A stretch of DNA of 64,000 bases. Source: Roseateles subflavus. Lineage in GTDB: Bacteria; Pseudomonadota; Gammaproteobacteria; Burkholderiales; Burkholderiaceae_C. The stretch is taken from NCBI RefSeq assembly GCF_030285365.1, contig NZ_JASVDS010000003.1, forward strand, positions 124,001 through 188,000. Reading direction: 5' to 3'. Of this stretch, positions 45,712-54,259 are shown one piece after another. The notes beneath the pieces are model-generated. The model was not told the origin of the DNA, ran no database searches, and worked only from the letters and a program-made list of their open reading frames with translations. The position numbers and the translations under genes were made by a program. Positions within the stretch are counted from its first letter, which is position 1; each line of letters starts with the position of its first letter.

Positions 45712-48273
45712 TCAGCCCTGGCTGATCCGCTGCGCCAGATGCGCCAGCGCCTCTTCCACCTGGTCCACCAGCACCAGGCACAGGTCGCCCGGCTGCAGGC
45801 GTTCCAGGGCGCGGTCGATGGCGACGAACTCGCCGCGGATCTCCTCGATGTGCGAGGTGCGCGTGGCACCTTCGAGGCCCTGACGCAGGAGCTTCAGCAC
45901 CTCGCCGTCCTCGCGGCCGCGCTGGCAGGCGTCCTGGAAGAGCAGGGCGTCGTCGAAGGCGGCGCCGAGGATCTGCGTCTGGATGCGGATGTCCTCGTCG
46001 CGGCGGTCGCCGGCACCGGAGATGACCACCGAGCGGCGCTTGGCCGGCAGGGCTTCCACAGCCGCCACGAGGGCGCGCATGGCATCGCCGTTGTGGCCGT
46101 AGTCGGCGATCACGGTGGCGCCGCGGTAGTCCATCACATTGAAGCGGCCGGGGACGTTGTCGCTGTCGCTGTTGAAGCTGGCGAGGCCGCGACGGATGGT
46201 GTCCCAGTCGAGGCCGACACCCCAGGCGGCGGCCACGGAGGCCATGGCGTTCTCGACCTGGAAGGGAATCATGCCGCCGCGCGTGAAGGGGATGTCCCGC
46301 AGAGGAATGCTCTCGCGCCAGGCGCCTTGCGCGGCCACGAGCTGGTCGCCGTCGATGAAGACGCAGCGCTTGCCCTGGGCACGGTGCGCCGCCATCAGCG
46401 CATGGTGGCGGTCGGCGGTGAAGAAGATCACCTGGCCGGGGCACACGCCGGCCATGTTGGCCACGACGGGGTCGGAGGCGTTCAGCACGGCGTAGCCGCT
46501 CGGGGCCACGTTCTGCACGATCACGCGCTTGACCAGGGCCAGCTCCTCGACAGTGTTGAGGAAGTTCATGCCCAGGTGGTCGCCCTCGCCGAGGTTGGTC
46601 ACCACGGCAACCTGGCAGCGGTCGAAGCCCAGGCCCTCGCGCAGCACCCCGCCGCGGGCGGTCTCGAACACGGCGGCCTCGACGTCCGGGTGCATCAGCA
46701 CATTGCGGGCGCTCTTGGGACCGGAGCAGTCGCCGCTGTCGATCTGGCGGCCGTCGACGTAGACGCCGTCGGTGTTGGTCATGCCCACGCGCAGCCCGCA
46801 GGTCGCGAACATGTGCGCGATCAGGCGGGTCGTGGTGGTCTTGCCATTGGTGCCGGTCACGGCGACCACGGGGATGCGGCCATCCTCGCTCTTGTGGCCG
46901 TGGCCGTAGAGGTGGTTGACGATGGCCTCGCCCACATTGCGGCCCTTGCCGAAGCTCGGGGAGAGGTGCATGCGCAGGCCCGGCGCGGCATTGACCTCGA
47001 CGATGCCGCCGCTGATCTCCTCCAGCGGGCGCAGCACGCTTTCGGCCACCACGTCCACGCCGCAGACGTGCAGGCCCACGACCTGCGCGGCCGCGATGGC
47101 GCGGGCGGCGACGTCGGGGTGGACGTCATCCGTCACGTCGGTGGCGGTGCCGCCGGTGCTGAGGTTGGCGTTGTTGCGCAGGATCACGCGCTGGCCCTTG
47201 GCCGGCACGGACTCGGGGGTCAGGTCTTGCTGCGTGAGGCGCGCGACGGCGATGTCGTCGAAGCGGATCTTGGTGAGCGAGGTGGCATGGCCGTCGCCGC
47301 GGCGCGGGTCGGCGTTGACCTTGTCCACGAGCTGCTTGACGGTCAGGACGCCGTCGCCGATCACGTGGGGCGGGTCGCGGCGGGCGGCAGCCACGAGCTT
47401 GTCGCCCACCACCAGCAGGCGGTAGTCGGAGCCGGGCAGGAACTTCTCGACCATCACGTGGCCGATCTCGTCCGCGGCCTTGTAGGCGGCCTCCAGCTGC
47501 TCGCGGGTGGTGACGTTGACGGTCACGCCCTTGCCCTGGTTGCCGTCCTGCGGCTTGACCACGACGGGCAGCCCGATCTCCAGGGCGACTTCCCAGGCGT
47601 CATCGACGGACTCGACCGGGCGGCCGATGGGCACGGGCACGCCGGCGGACTGCAGCAGCTGCTTGCACAGGTCCTTGTCCTGGGCGATGGACTCGCTCAC
47701 GGCGCTGGTGGCGTCGACCTCGGCGGCCCAGATGCGGCGCTGCTTGGCGCCCCAGCCGAACTGCACGAGGCTGCCCTGCGTGAGGCGGCGGAAGGGAATG
47801 CCGCGCTTCACGGCGGCGTCCACGATGGAGCCGGTGGAGGGGCCGAGGCGCACGTCCTCGTCCGTCTCGCGCAGGCGCTTCTGGCATTCGTCGATGTCGA
47901 AGCTGCCTTCGCCCATGGCGGCGAGGATCAGGCGGGTGGCGTCATCCATGGCCATGCGGCCGACGTCTTCCTCGCTGTACTCGACGACCACCTGGCAGGT
48001 GCCGGGCTCGTTCGTGACGTGGGTGTGGCTGAAGGTGACCGGGCAGCCGGCCTGGGCCTGAAGCGCCAGCGCGGCCTGCTCCAGGACCTGGGCCAGGCTC
48101 ATCTCGGCACGCAGCGCGCCGATGCCGGGGAAGAGGGCGCGCAGGCGGGCTTCGAAGCCGGCCAGGCTGCTGATCGAGCGTTCGGCGTCCGTGCAGTGCA
48201 CCACCGCTTCCATGGCGGTGTGGCGGCTCCACATGTTGGGACCTCGGAGGGCGCGGATGCGAGAGACTTCCAT
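45712..48273 (-). CDS. cphA: Cyanophycin synthetase CphA
   Basis: 853 residues, full CphA architecture: N-terminal domain, ATP-grasp domain (KPQDGNQGKGV at 240-250, VEVNAAPGLRMH at 426-436) and Mur-ligase-like C-terminal domain with an intact P-loop (GTNGKTTT, 474-481). It polymerises aspartate and arginine into the storage polymer multi-L-arginyl-poly-L-aspartate: the ATP-grasp site adds Asp to the backbone and the Mur-like site adds Arg side chains. The ATG at 48273 (MEVSRIRALRGPN) matches the family start. It lies 50 nt after cphA' in the same operon, the arrangement known from Cupriavidus necator. Confidence 0.94.
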   Translation of the reverse strand: MEVSRIRALRGPNMWSRHTAMEAVVHCTDAERSISSLAGFEARLRALFPGIGALRAEMSLAQVLEQAALALQAQAGCPVTFSHTHVTNEPGTCQVVVEYSEEDVGRMAMDDATRLILAAMGEGSFDIDECQKRLRETDEDVRLGPSTGSIVDAAVKRGIPFRRLTQGSLVQFGWGAKQRRIWAAEVDATSAVSESIAQDKDLCKQLLQSAGVPVPIGRPVESVDDAWEVALEIGLPVVVKPQDGNQGKGVTVNVTTREQLEAAYKAADEIGHVMVEKFLPGSDYRLLVVGDKLVAAARRDPPHVIGDGVLTVKQLVDKVNADPRRGDGHATSLTKIRFDDIAVARLTQQDLTPESVPAKGQRVILRNNANLSTGGTATDVTDDVHPDVAARAIAAAQVVGLHVCGVDVVAESVLRPLEEISGGIVEVNAAPGLRMHLSPSFGKGRNVGEAIVNHLYGHGHKSEDGRIPVVAVTGTNGKTTTTRLIAHMFATCGLRVGMTNTDGVYVDGRQIDSGDCSGPKSARNVLMHPDVEAAVFETARGGVLREGLGFDRCQVAVVTNLGEGDHLGMNFLNTVEELALVKRVIVQNVAPSGYAVLNASDPVVANMAGVCPGQVIFFTADRHHALMAAHRAQGKRCVFIDGDQLVAAQGAWRESIPLRDIPFTRGGMIPFQVENAMASVAAAWGVGLDWDTIRRGLASFNSDSDNVPGRFNVMDYRGATVIADYGHNGDAMRALVAAVEALPAKRRSVVISGAGDRRDEDIRIQTQILGAAFDDALLFQDACQRGREDGEVLKLLRQGLEGATRTSHIEEIRGEFVAIDRALERLQPGDLCLVLVDQVEEALAHLAQRISQG

Positions 48274-48323
48274 GTTCGCGTCGTCTTTCGGGAAATACGG
48301 TTGAGCGTGCGGGGCTGGCGGGC

Positions 48324-50501
48324 TTACTGCGCCAGTTCGGGCACGAAGGTGTCGAGGCCGGCGGAGATCAGTTCCGGCGAGATGTTCATGGCCCACGCGG
48401 TGGCGACGGCGGCCAGCAGCGTGGCCTCGTCGCTGGCCTGGCCGGCCTTGGCGAAGCGCTGCGCGAGCTGGGCGATGTTGGCCCCCACGGTCTCGCTCGC
48501 GCCCTGCGCCAGCACGGCCGTGCCGCCCTGCAGGAAGACCGCGCGGCCGCCCTTGGCGCGATGCGCCTGCAGCGCCTCGCTGGCCTCGGCGCGGGCATAC
48601 AGCACCACCTCACCATCGCTCAGCTCCGCCATCTCCACGAGGCGCGGCTCGTCGGCGTTCAGCACCGCGGCGCCTTCGCCCAGCACCACGTCGATCTGCG
48701 TGCGCAGCACCTTGAAGCGCTGGTCCTCGGTGAGGGTGTCGAAGTGGCTGAGATCCACGCCGGCGGCCATGTCGGTCACGACGCCCACCTGGCAGCGGTC
48801 ATAGGCCAGGCCGTCCTTGAGGATGGAGGTGGCGTCGTTCTGCACGACGACGGCATCCACCACGCGGTTCATCAGCAGGCGGTGGGCAGCGTCCCAGCGG
48901 GTGCTGGACCGCTTCTCCACGCGGCGCGTGCCGAGGAAGAGACCGTCGCTGCAGGCCAGGCCGACGTGGCGGCCGTTCAGGTGCAGCAGCCAGGCCACGA
49001 GGCGGGTGATGTGGTTGCCGCCCTGCGAGGCCAGCACGCCCACCACGGGGATGCGGCCGGTCTCGCCTTCGTCGAAGAGGTGGTCGATGATGGCCTGGCC
49101 CACGGGCTGGGGCATGCCCTCGGCGGGCTTCAGGTGCATCAGCAGGCCGGGGCCGGCATTGACCTCGACGATGGCGCCACCGGTCTCGGACAGCGGCTTG
49201 CTGATGTCGGTGCAGACCAGGTCGACGCCGGCGATGTCCAGCCCGATGGTGCGGGCCGCCAGCGAGACGGCGTGCGCCACGTCGGGGTGCACCTGGGCCG
49301 TGCAGTCGATGGCGACGTTGCCGTTGCGCTGGATCAGCACGCGCTGGCCGGCCGCGGGCACGGCCTCGGGCGTCACGCCCTGGCGCTGCAGGTCCAGCAG
49401 CACGACGGCGTCCTCGCCGAGGGTGATGCGGTTGAGCGGGAAGTCTTCGGTGAGGCCGCGGCGCGGGTCGGTATTGATCTGCAGGTCGACCAGCTGCACC
49501 ACGGTGTGCTGGCCGTCGCCGGTGATCCAGGCCTCGTCGCCGCGGGCGGCGGCGACCACCTGACCGCCCACCACCAGCAGGCGGTGCTCGTTGCCGGGGA
49601 TGTAGCTCTCGACCAGGACCTCGGAGCCTTCCTTGTCGGCCAGCTCGAAGGCGGCGGCGACGTCGGCCTCCTGGCGCAGGTCCAGGGTCACGCCCCGGCC
49701 GTGGTTGCCGTCGGAGGGCTTGACCACCACCGGCAGGCCGATGTCCTGCGCAGCTTCCCAGGCCTCGGCGGCCGTCTTGACGGCGGAGCCATAGGGCACG
49801 GGCACGCCCACGCTCTTGAGCAGGCTCTTGGTGAGGTCCTTGTCCCGGGCGATGCCTTCGGCGATCGCGCTGGTCATGTCGGTTTCGGCAGTCCAGATGC
49901 GGCGCTGGCGGGCGCCGTGGCCCAGCTGCACCAGGTTGCCATCGTTCAGGCGGATATGGGGGATGCGGCGGTCCGTCGCGGCGGCCACGATGGCGGCGGT
50001 GGACGGGCCGAGGTAGCAGTCGTCGACCTTGTCGCGGATGCGGTCCACGGCGGCCTTCACGTCGAAGGCGTCGGCGTTGATCATGGCCATGAGCAGGGCA
50101 TGGCCCTCGGCCAGGGCGGCGCGGGCGACCTGCTCGTCACGGGCCCGGAAGACCATGCGGTACACGCCGGTCTTGGACGTGGAGCGGGTCTGGCCGAAGC
50201 CGGTGGGCATGCCGGAGAGGTTGAGCAGCTCGATGACCACATGCTCCAGCACGTGCCCCATCCAGGTGCCTTCGGTCAGGCGCTGCAGGAAGCCGCCGCG
50301 CTCGCCGACGCCGCAGTGGTGCTCGACCAGGGCGGGGAGGGCGGCCGTCAGCCGGTCATTGAAGCCCTCGATCTTGTTCGAGGGGAACTCCTCCAGCCGG
50401 CCCAGGTCCAGCCAGACCTCCAGGACGGGGCGGTAGGTCCACATATTGGGACCACGCAGGTAGTTGACGCGCAAAAGCTGGATGTCGTCGTGTCGGCTCA
50501 T
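48324..50501 (-). CDS. cphA': Second cyanophycin synthetase CphA' with degenerate Mur-ligase site
   Basis: 725 residues, about 130 shorter than CphA. The N-terminal and ATP-grasp domains are well conserved (KPSDGNHGRGV, 261-271; VEVNAGPGLLMH, 446-457), but where CphA has its Mur-type P-loop this protein reads GVLASQGGNHITR (488-500), lacking the Gly-Lys-Thr needed to bind ATP, and the following domain is shortened. It should therefore have only the ATP-grasp activity, as in CphA2 enzymes that polymerise beta-Asp-Arg dipeptides. It may alternatively work as a partner of CphA. First gene of the leftward operon, divergent from the ABC transporter. Confidence 0.9.
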   Translation of the reverse strand: MSRHDDIQLLRVNYLRGPNMWTYRPVLEVWLDLGRLEEFPSNKIEGFNDRLTAALPALVEHHCGVGERGGFLQRLTEGTWMGHVLEHVVIELLNLSGMPTGFGQTRSTSKTGVYRMVFRARDEQVARAALAEGHALLMAMINADAFDVKAAVDRIRDKVDDCYLGPSTAAIVAAATDRRIPHIRLNDGNLVQLGHGARQRRIWTAETDMTSAIAEGIARDKDLTKSLLKSVGVPVPYGSAVKTAAEAWEAAQDIGLPVVVKPSDGNHGRGVTLDLRQEADVAAAFELADKEGSEVLVESYIPGNEHRLLVVGGQVVAAARGDEAWITGDGQHTVVQLVDLQINTDPRRGLTEDFPLNRITLGEDAVVLLDLQRQGVTPEAVPAAGQRVLIQRNGNVAIDCTAQVHPDVAHAVSLAARTIGLDIAGVDLVCTDISKPLSETGGAIVEVNAGPGLLMHLKPAEGMPQPVGQAIIDHLFDEGETGRIPVVGVLASQGGNHITRLVAWLLHLNGRHVGLACSDGLFLGTRRVEKRSSTRWDAAHRLLMNRVVDAVVVQNDATSILKDGLAYDRCQVGVVTDMAAGVDLSHFDTLTEDQRFKVLRTQIDVVLGEGAAVLNADEPRLVEMAELSDGEVVLYARAEASEALQAHRAKGGRAVFLQGGTAVLAQGASETVGANIAQLAQRFAKAGQASDEATLLAAVATAWAMNISPELISAGLDTFVPELAQ

Positions 50502-50664
50502 GGGACGGGGCGTGGACGGGTCGGGGGAGGAAGGCCGGCCGGATGCCGGGGGGCGTCTGGCGGCCAAGGCGCCATTTTGCTCTCAGTTTGGGGCGTGTTT
50601 GTCCGTCAGGTGAGTGAGGACGTGCTCGCTTGTCATCGATAGAGCGCCGGGAACGTTGCAGGAT

Positions 50665-50679
50665 GCGCGAAAATCGCGC
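50665..50679. promoter_or_regulatory. Inverted repeat between cphA' and the ABC transporter gene
   Basis: GCGCGA (50665-50670) and TCGCGC (50674-50679) form a perfect 6-bp dyad around AAA, in the 221-nt gap between divergent genes. It could be a shared operator or a simple hairpin. Confidence 0.4.
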
Positions 50680-50722
50680 GGTTGCCGGCGTCAGCGCCCG
50701 GGCCGTTCAGAACGAAAGAACA

Positions 50723-53002
50723 ATGCAGCATCACCATCCTGTGGACGACGCGTCCGCCAAGCATCCCGAATGGGCGACTCTGACTTCGCGTCTCTTGAAG
50801 GACGAGAACGTGCTGGCCAGCCTGGAGGTTGACCTCGACGGCCAACTGCACTTCGGACAAGGCCTGCTGGCCCTCACCCGTCAGCGCCTGCTCGCCTTTG
50901 ACGCCGGCACCCGCCAGTGGTCCGAATGGCCCCTGCGCCCGGGCCTGGAGCTGCGCCTGAGCGACCACGCCGGCGTCGGCTGCCTGGAGCTGGTGGAGGG
51001 CAGCACCCGGCTGGCCCTCTGGCGCTTCACCCTGGCGATCAACCTGCAGGCCCAGCGTTTCCAGGAGGCCTTCGAGCGCCGGGACGACGGCCCCCGCGCC
51101 GAGGCCGAGGACGTGGGCTTCTGCCCCAGCTGCAAGGCCCCGCTGCCCCCGGAAAGCGAGGAGTGCCCCACCTGCGAGCGCGAGCTGCACACGCCGCCGT
51201 CCACCTGGGTGCTGCTGCGCCTGGCCCGCTTCGCCCGGCCCTACCAGGGCCAGCTGCTGCTCGGCTTCCTCCTGATGCTGGGCGCCACCGCCGCCACGCT
51301 GGTGGGCCCCTATCTCTACCGCCCGCTGATGGACGAGGTGCTGATCCCCTTCCAGCAGGGCCAGAAGATCGACCCCTGGCTGGTGGCCTACTACCTGGGC
51401 GGCCTGCTCGGCGCCGGCGTCGTGTCCTGGCTGCTGGGCTGGGCCAAGACCTACATCCTGGCCCTCGTGTCCGAGCGCATCGCCGCCGACATGCGCACCG
51501 CCACCTTCGAGCATCTGCTGTCGCTGTCGCTCGAGTACTTCGGCAACAAGCGCACGGGTGACCTGATGTCCCGCATCGGCTCCGAGACCGACCGCATCAG
51601 CGTCTTCCTCTCCCTGCACGCGCTGGACTTCATCACCGACGTCCTGATGCTCACCATGATCACCGTGATGATGGTGTCCATCAGCCCCTGGCTGGCCCTC
51701 GCCACGCTGCTGCCGCTGCCCTTCATCGCCTGGATGATCCACCTGGTGCGGGACCGCCTGCGCACGGGCTTCGAGAAGATCGACCGCGTCTGGGGCGAAG
51801 TCACCAGCGTGCTGGCGGACACCATCCCCGGCATCCGCGTGGTGAAGGCCTTCGCCCAGGAGCGCCGCGAGGCCCGACGCTTCAAGGAGGCCAATGACAA
51901 CAACCTCAAGGTCAACGACCGCCTGAACAAGACCTGGAGCCTGTTCACGCCCACGGTCTCGCTGCTGACGGAAATCGGCCTGCTGGTCGTCTGGGCCTTC
52001 GGCATCTACCTCGTCTCGGATGGCGACATCACCGTCGGGGTGCTCACGTCCTTCCTGGCCTACATCGGCCGCTTCTACGGCCGCATGGACTCCATGAGCC
52101 GCATCGTCTCCGTCACCCAGAAGGCGGCGGCCGGCGCCAAGCGCATCTTCGACATCCTCGACCACCAGTCCAACGTCCCGGACCCCGCCAACCCCGTGAA
52201 GCTGGATGGCGTGACCGGCGGCCTGCAGATCCAGGACATCGGCTTCCGCTACGGCAACCGCGCCGTGATCCGCGGCCTCTCGCTGGACATCCAGCCCGGC
52301 GAGATGATCGGCCTCGTGGGCCACTCGGGCTCGGGCAAGAGCACGCTGGTCAACCTGATCTGCCGCTTCTACGACGTCACGGAGGGCTCGATCCGCGTCG
52401 ACGGCACCGACCTGCGCCGCGTCACCGTGGCCGACTACCGCCGCCACATCGGCCTGGTGCTGCAGGAGCCCTTCCTCTTCTTCGGCACCATTGCCGAGAA
52501 CATCGCCTACGGCAAGCCGGACGCCACGCGCGAGGAGATCGTCGCCGCGGCCCGAGCCGCCCACGCGCACGAGTTCATCCTGCGCCTGCCCCACGGCTAC
52601 GACAGCCTCGTGGGCGAGCGCGGCCAGGGCCTGTCCGGTGGCGAGCGCCAGCGCATTTCCATCGCCCGCGCCCTGCTGATCAACCCGCGCCTGCTGATCC
52701 TCGACGAAGCCACCTCGGCCGTCGACACCGAGACCGAGAAGGAAATCCAGAAGGCGCTGGACAACCTCGTGAAGGGCCGCACCACCATCGCCATCGCCCA
52801 CCGCCTGTCCACGCTGCGCAAGGCCGACCGCCTCGTGGTGATGGACCGCGGCCAGATCGTCGAGGTCGGCCCGCACGACGAGCTGATGGAGAAGAAGGGC
52901 GCCTATTGGCGGCTCTACGAGGCGCAGGCGCGCCGGGTCGATGCCGAGGAGGCCGAGCCCATGACCCTGCCCAACCCGAACGCCCACACGGTGAACGCCT
53001 GA
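50723..53002 (+). CDS. Cyanophycin-associated ABC transporter with N-terminal zinc ribbon
   Basis: About 759 residues. Residues 1-125 form an unusual beta-rich domain; C134, C137, C148 and C151 (CPSC...CPTC) form a zinc ribbon; then comes a standard exporter half-transporter with six membrane helices (about 175-450) and an ATPase domain with Walker A GHSGSGKST (533-541), signature LSGGERQRIS and Walker B LLILDEATSAVD. Homologues are repeatedly found beside cphA genes with a DUF1854 protein, hence the association. What it exports, or whether it senses the polymer through the N-terminal part, is unknown. ATG at 50723; the frame upstream is not conserved. The DUF1854 gene starts 16 nt after the stop. 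Confidence 0.88.
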   Translation: MQHHHPVDDASAKHPEWATLTSRLLKDENVLASLEVDLDGQLHFGQGLLALTRQRLLAFDAGTRQWSEWPLRPGLELRLSDHAGVGCLELVEGSTRLALWRFTLAINLQAQRFQEAFERRDDGPRAEAEDVGFCPSCKAPLPPESEECPTCERELHTPPSTWVLLRLARFARPYQGQLLLGFLLMLGATAATLVGPYLYRPLMDEVLIPFQQGQKIDPWLVAYYLGGLLGAGVVSWLLGWAKTYILALVSERIAADMRTATFEHLLSLSLEYFGNKRTGDLMSRIGSETDRISVFLSLHALDFITDVLMLTMITVMMVSISPWLALATLLPLPFIAWMIHLVRDRLRTGFEKIDRVWGEVTSVLADTIPGIRVVKAFAQERREARRFKEANDNNLKVNDRLNKTWSLFTPTVSLLTEIGLLVVWAFGIYLVSDGDITVGVLTSFLAYIGRFYGRMDSMSRIVSVTQKAAAGAKRIFDILDHQSNVPDPANPVKLDGVTGGLQIQDIGFRYGNRAVIRGLSLDIQPGEMIGLVGHSGSGKSTLVNLICRFYDVTEGSIRVDGTDLRRVTVADYRRHIGLVLQEPFLFFGTIAENIAYGKPDATREEIVAAARAAHAHEFILRLPHGYDSLVGERGQGLSGGERQRISIARALLINPRLLILDEATSAVDTETEKEIQKALDNLVKGRTTIAIAHRLSTLRKADRLVVMDRGQIVEVGPHDELMEKKGAYWRLYEAQARRVDAEEAEPMTLPNPNAHTVNA

Positions 53003-53018
53003 CCCGCCGGAGAGCCCC

Positions 53019-53489
53019 ATGACGACCCCTTACCAGCGCCTCTCCCGCAACGCCCTCGGCCGCCTCGACCTCATCGATGCCGACGGCCAGTTCCACGGCG
53101 CCGTGACGCCCGTGCGCGCCCACCCCATCTCCGCGCCCGACGAAGGCGTGTCCCTCGTGGGCCAGGACGGCCACGAGCTGGCCTGGATCCCGCGCCTGTC
53201 GGCGCTGCCGGCCGCCGACCGCGAGCTGCTCGATGCGGAGTTCGCCGTGCGCGAGTTCATGCCGACCGTGCAGGCGCTGCTCGCCGTGAGCACCTTTTCC
53301 ACGCCCAGCCAGTGGACGGTCCGCACCGAGCGGGGGGACGCGCAGTTCATCCTCAAGACCGAGGAAGACATCCGCCGTCTGGGTGAAGGCAAGCTGATGA
53401 TCACCAGCAGCCACGGCCTGCAGTTCCTCATCCCGGATCGCTTCGCACTGGACCGCCATTCGCGCAAGCTGCTCGAGCGATTCCTGTAA
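53019..53489 (+). CDS. DUF1854 protein associated with cyanophycin metabolism
   Basis: 156 residues. RLSRNALGRLDLIDADGQ, HPISAPDEGVSLVGQDGHEL, WTVRTERGDAQFILKTEEDIRRL and LMITSSHGLQFLIPDRFALD are the conserved blocks of DUF1854. The family is found almost only with the ABC transporter upstream and cyanophycin genes; its role is not known. AGAGCC precedes the ATG. Confidence 0.87.
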   Translation: MTTPYQRLSRNALGRLDLIDADGQFHGAVTPVRAHPISAPDEGVSLVGQDGHELAWIPRLSALPAADRELLDAEFAVREFMPTVQALLAVSTFSTPSQWTVRTERGDAQFILKTEEDIRRLGEGKLMITSSHGLQFLIPDRFALDRHSRKLLERFL

Positions 53490-53505
53490 GCGAGCCTGCG
53501 AGGCC

Positions 53506-54210
53506 ATGCCCCCGGCACCCCACGCGGACGGTCTGGGCCCTGAGGGCGCGATGGACTCGCGGGGAGATGACCGGGGCTTCCTCCTGCGTCCGCCGCTGAC
53601 GGGCTCGCTCATTGCGACGCTGGGGCTGATGCTCTGTGTGGCGCTGGTGTCCGCGGAGGGCTTGTGGCCCACCCGGGACGAGGCCCGGTTCCAGCAGCAT
53701 CTGCGGGGCGAGGGGCCTGGGGCCGAGCCGGTGGCCGACACGGATTTCGTCGAGATGGACCGGGTGGGCTGCTTTGGCGCCTGTCCCACCTACACCGTGC
53801 GGGTGCACGCCACGGGCGAGGTGCGCTTCCTCGGGCATGCCTTTGTCTGCCGCAAGGGCGAAGCTGTGCAGCAGATCGGCGCTCTGCAGGCCCGTCGTCT
53901 GCTGGCCGCGCTGCGGTCGATCGACTGGTCGGCTGCCTCGCCTGTCGACCTGATACCGGATGCGGAGGTGGTGGCGCTGCGCCTGCGGCTCGGCACGCGG
54001 TCGGTGGCACTCGACCTTCAGCCGGCGATGCACGGCCACCTGCGTGGGATCCCTGCGGCCATCGAGCGCGTGGCGGAGGTGGGCCGCTGGTTGCCGACCT
54101 GGTCGCTCGTCCCGCCGGGCGGTCCGCTCTGTGCGGGCGCACCGGGCGAGGCGCCTCGCGCACCGTCGTGGTGGCGCGAGGGGCAGGTGCTCTTCGGCGA
54201 GGAGCGATAG
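53506..54210 (+). CDS. DUF6438-like membrane-anchored protein
   Basis: 234 residues. One N-terminal hydrophobic segment (SLIATLGLMLCVALVSA) is followed by DFVEMDRVGCFGACPTYTVRVHATGEVRF, the GC-G-CP signature of DUF6438, a domain of unknown function. The start may alternatively be the ATG at 53551. It begins 16 nt after the DUF1854 gene and may be read with it, but nothing else ties it to cyanophycin. Confidence 0.65.
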   Translation: MPPAPHADGLGPEGAMDSRGDDRGFLLRPPLTGSLIATLGLMLCVALVSAEGLWPTRDEARFQQHLRGEGPGAEPVADTDFVEMDRVGCFGACPTYTVRVHATGEVRFLGHAFVCRKGEAVQQIGALQARRLLAALRSIDWSAASPVDLIPDAEVVALRLRLGTRSVALDLQPAMHGHLRGIPAAIERVAEVGRWLPTWSLVPPGGPLCAGAPGEAPRAPSWWREGQVLFGEER

Positions 54211-54259
54211 GGCGCCGCGCCCGGACCGCCGCTGCCCGGTCAGCGCCCGCCCATGGGCT

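Noticed and set aside
45646-48804. 1052-codon plus-strand open frame opposite cphA.
   Set aside because: Shadow of cphA and the 3' part of cphA'; low-complexity His/Val/Gly-rich translation, no start signal.
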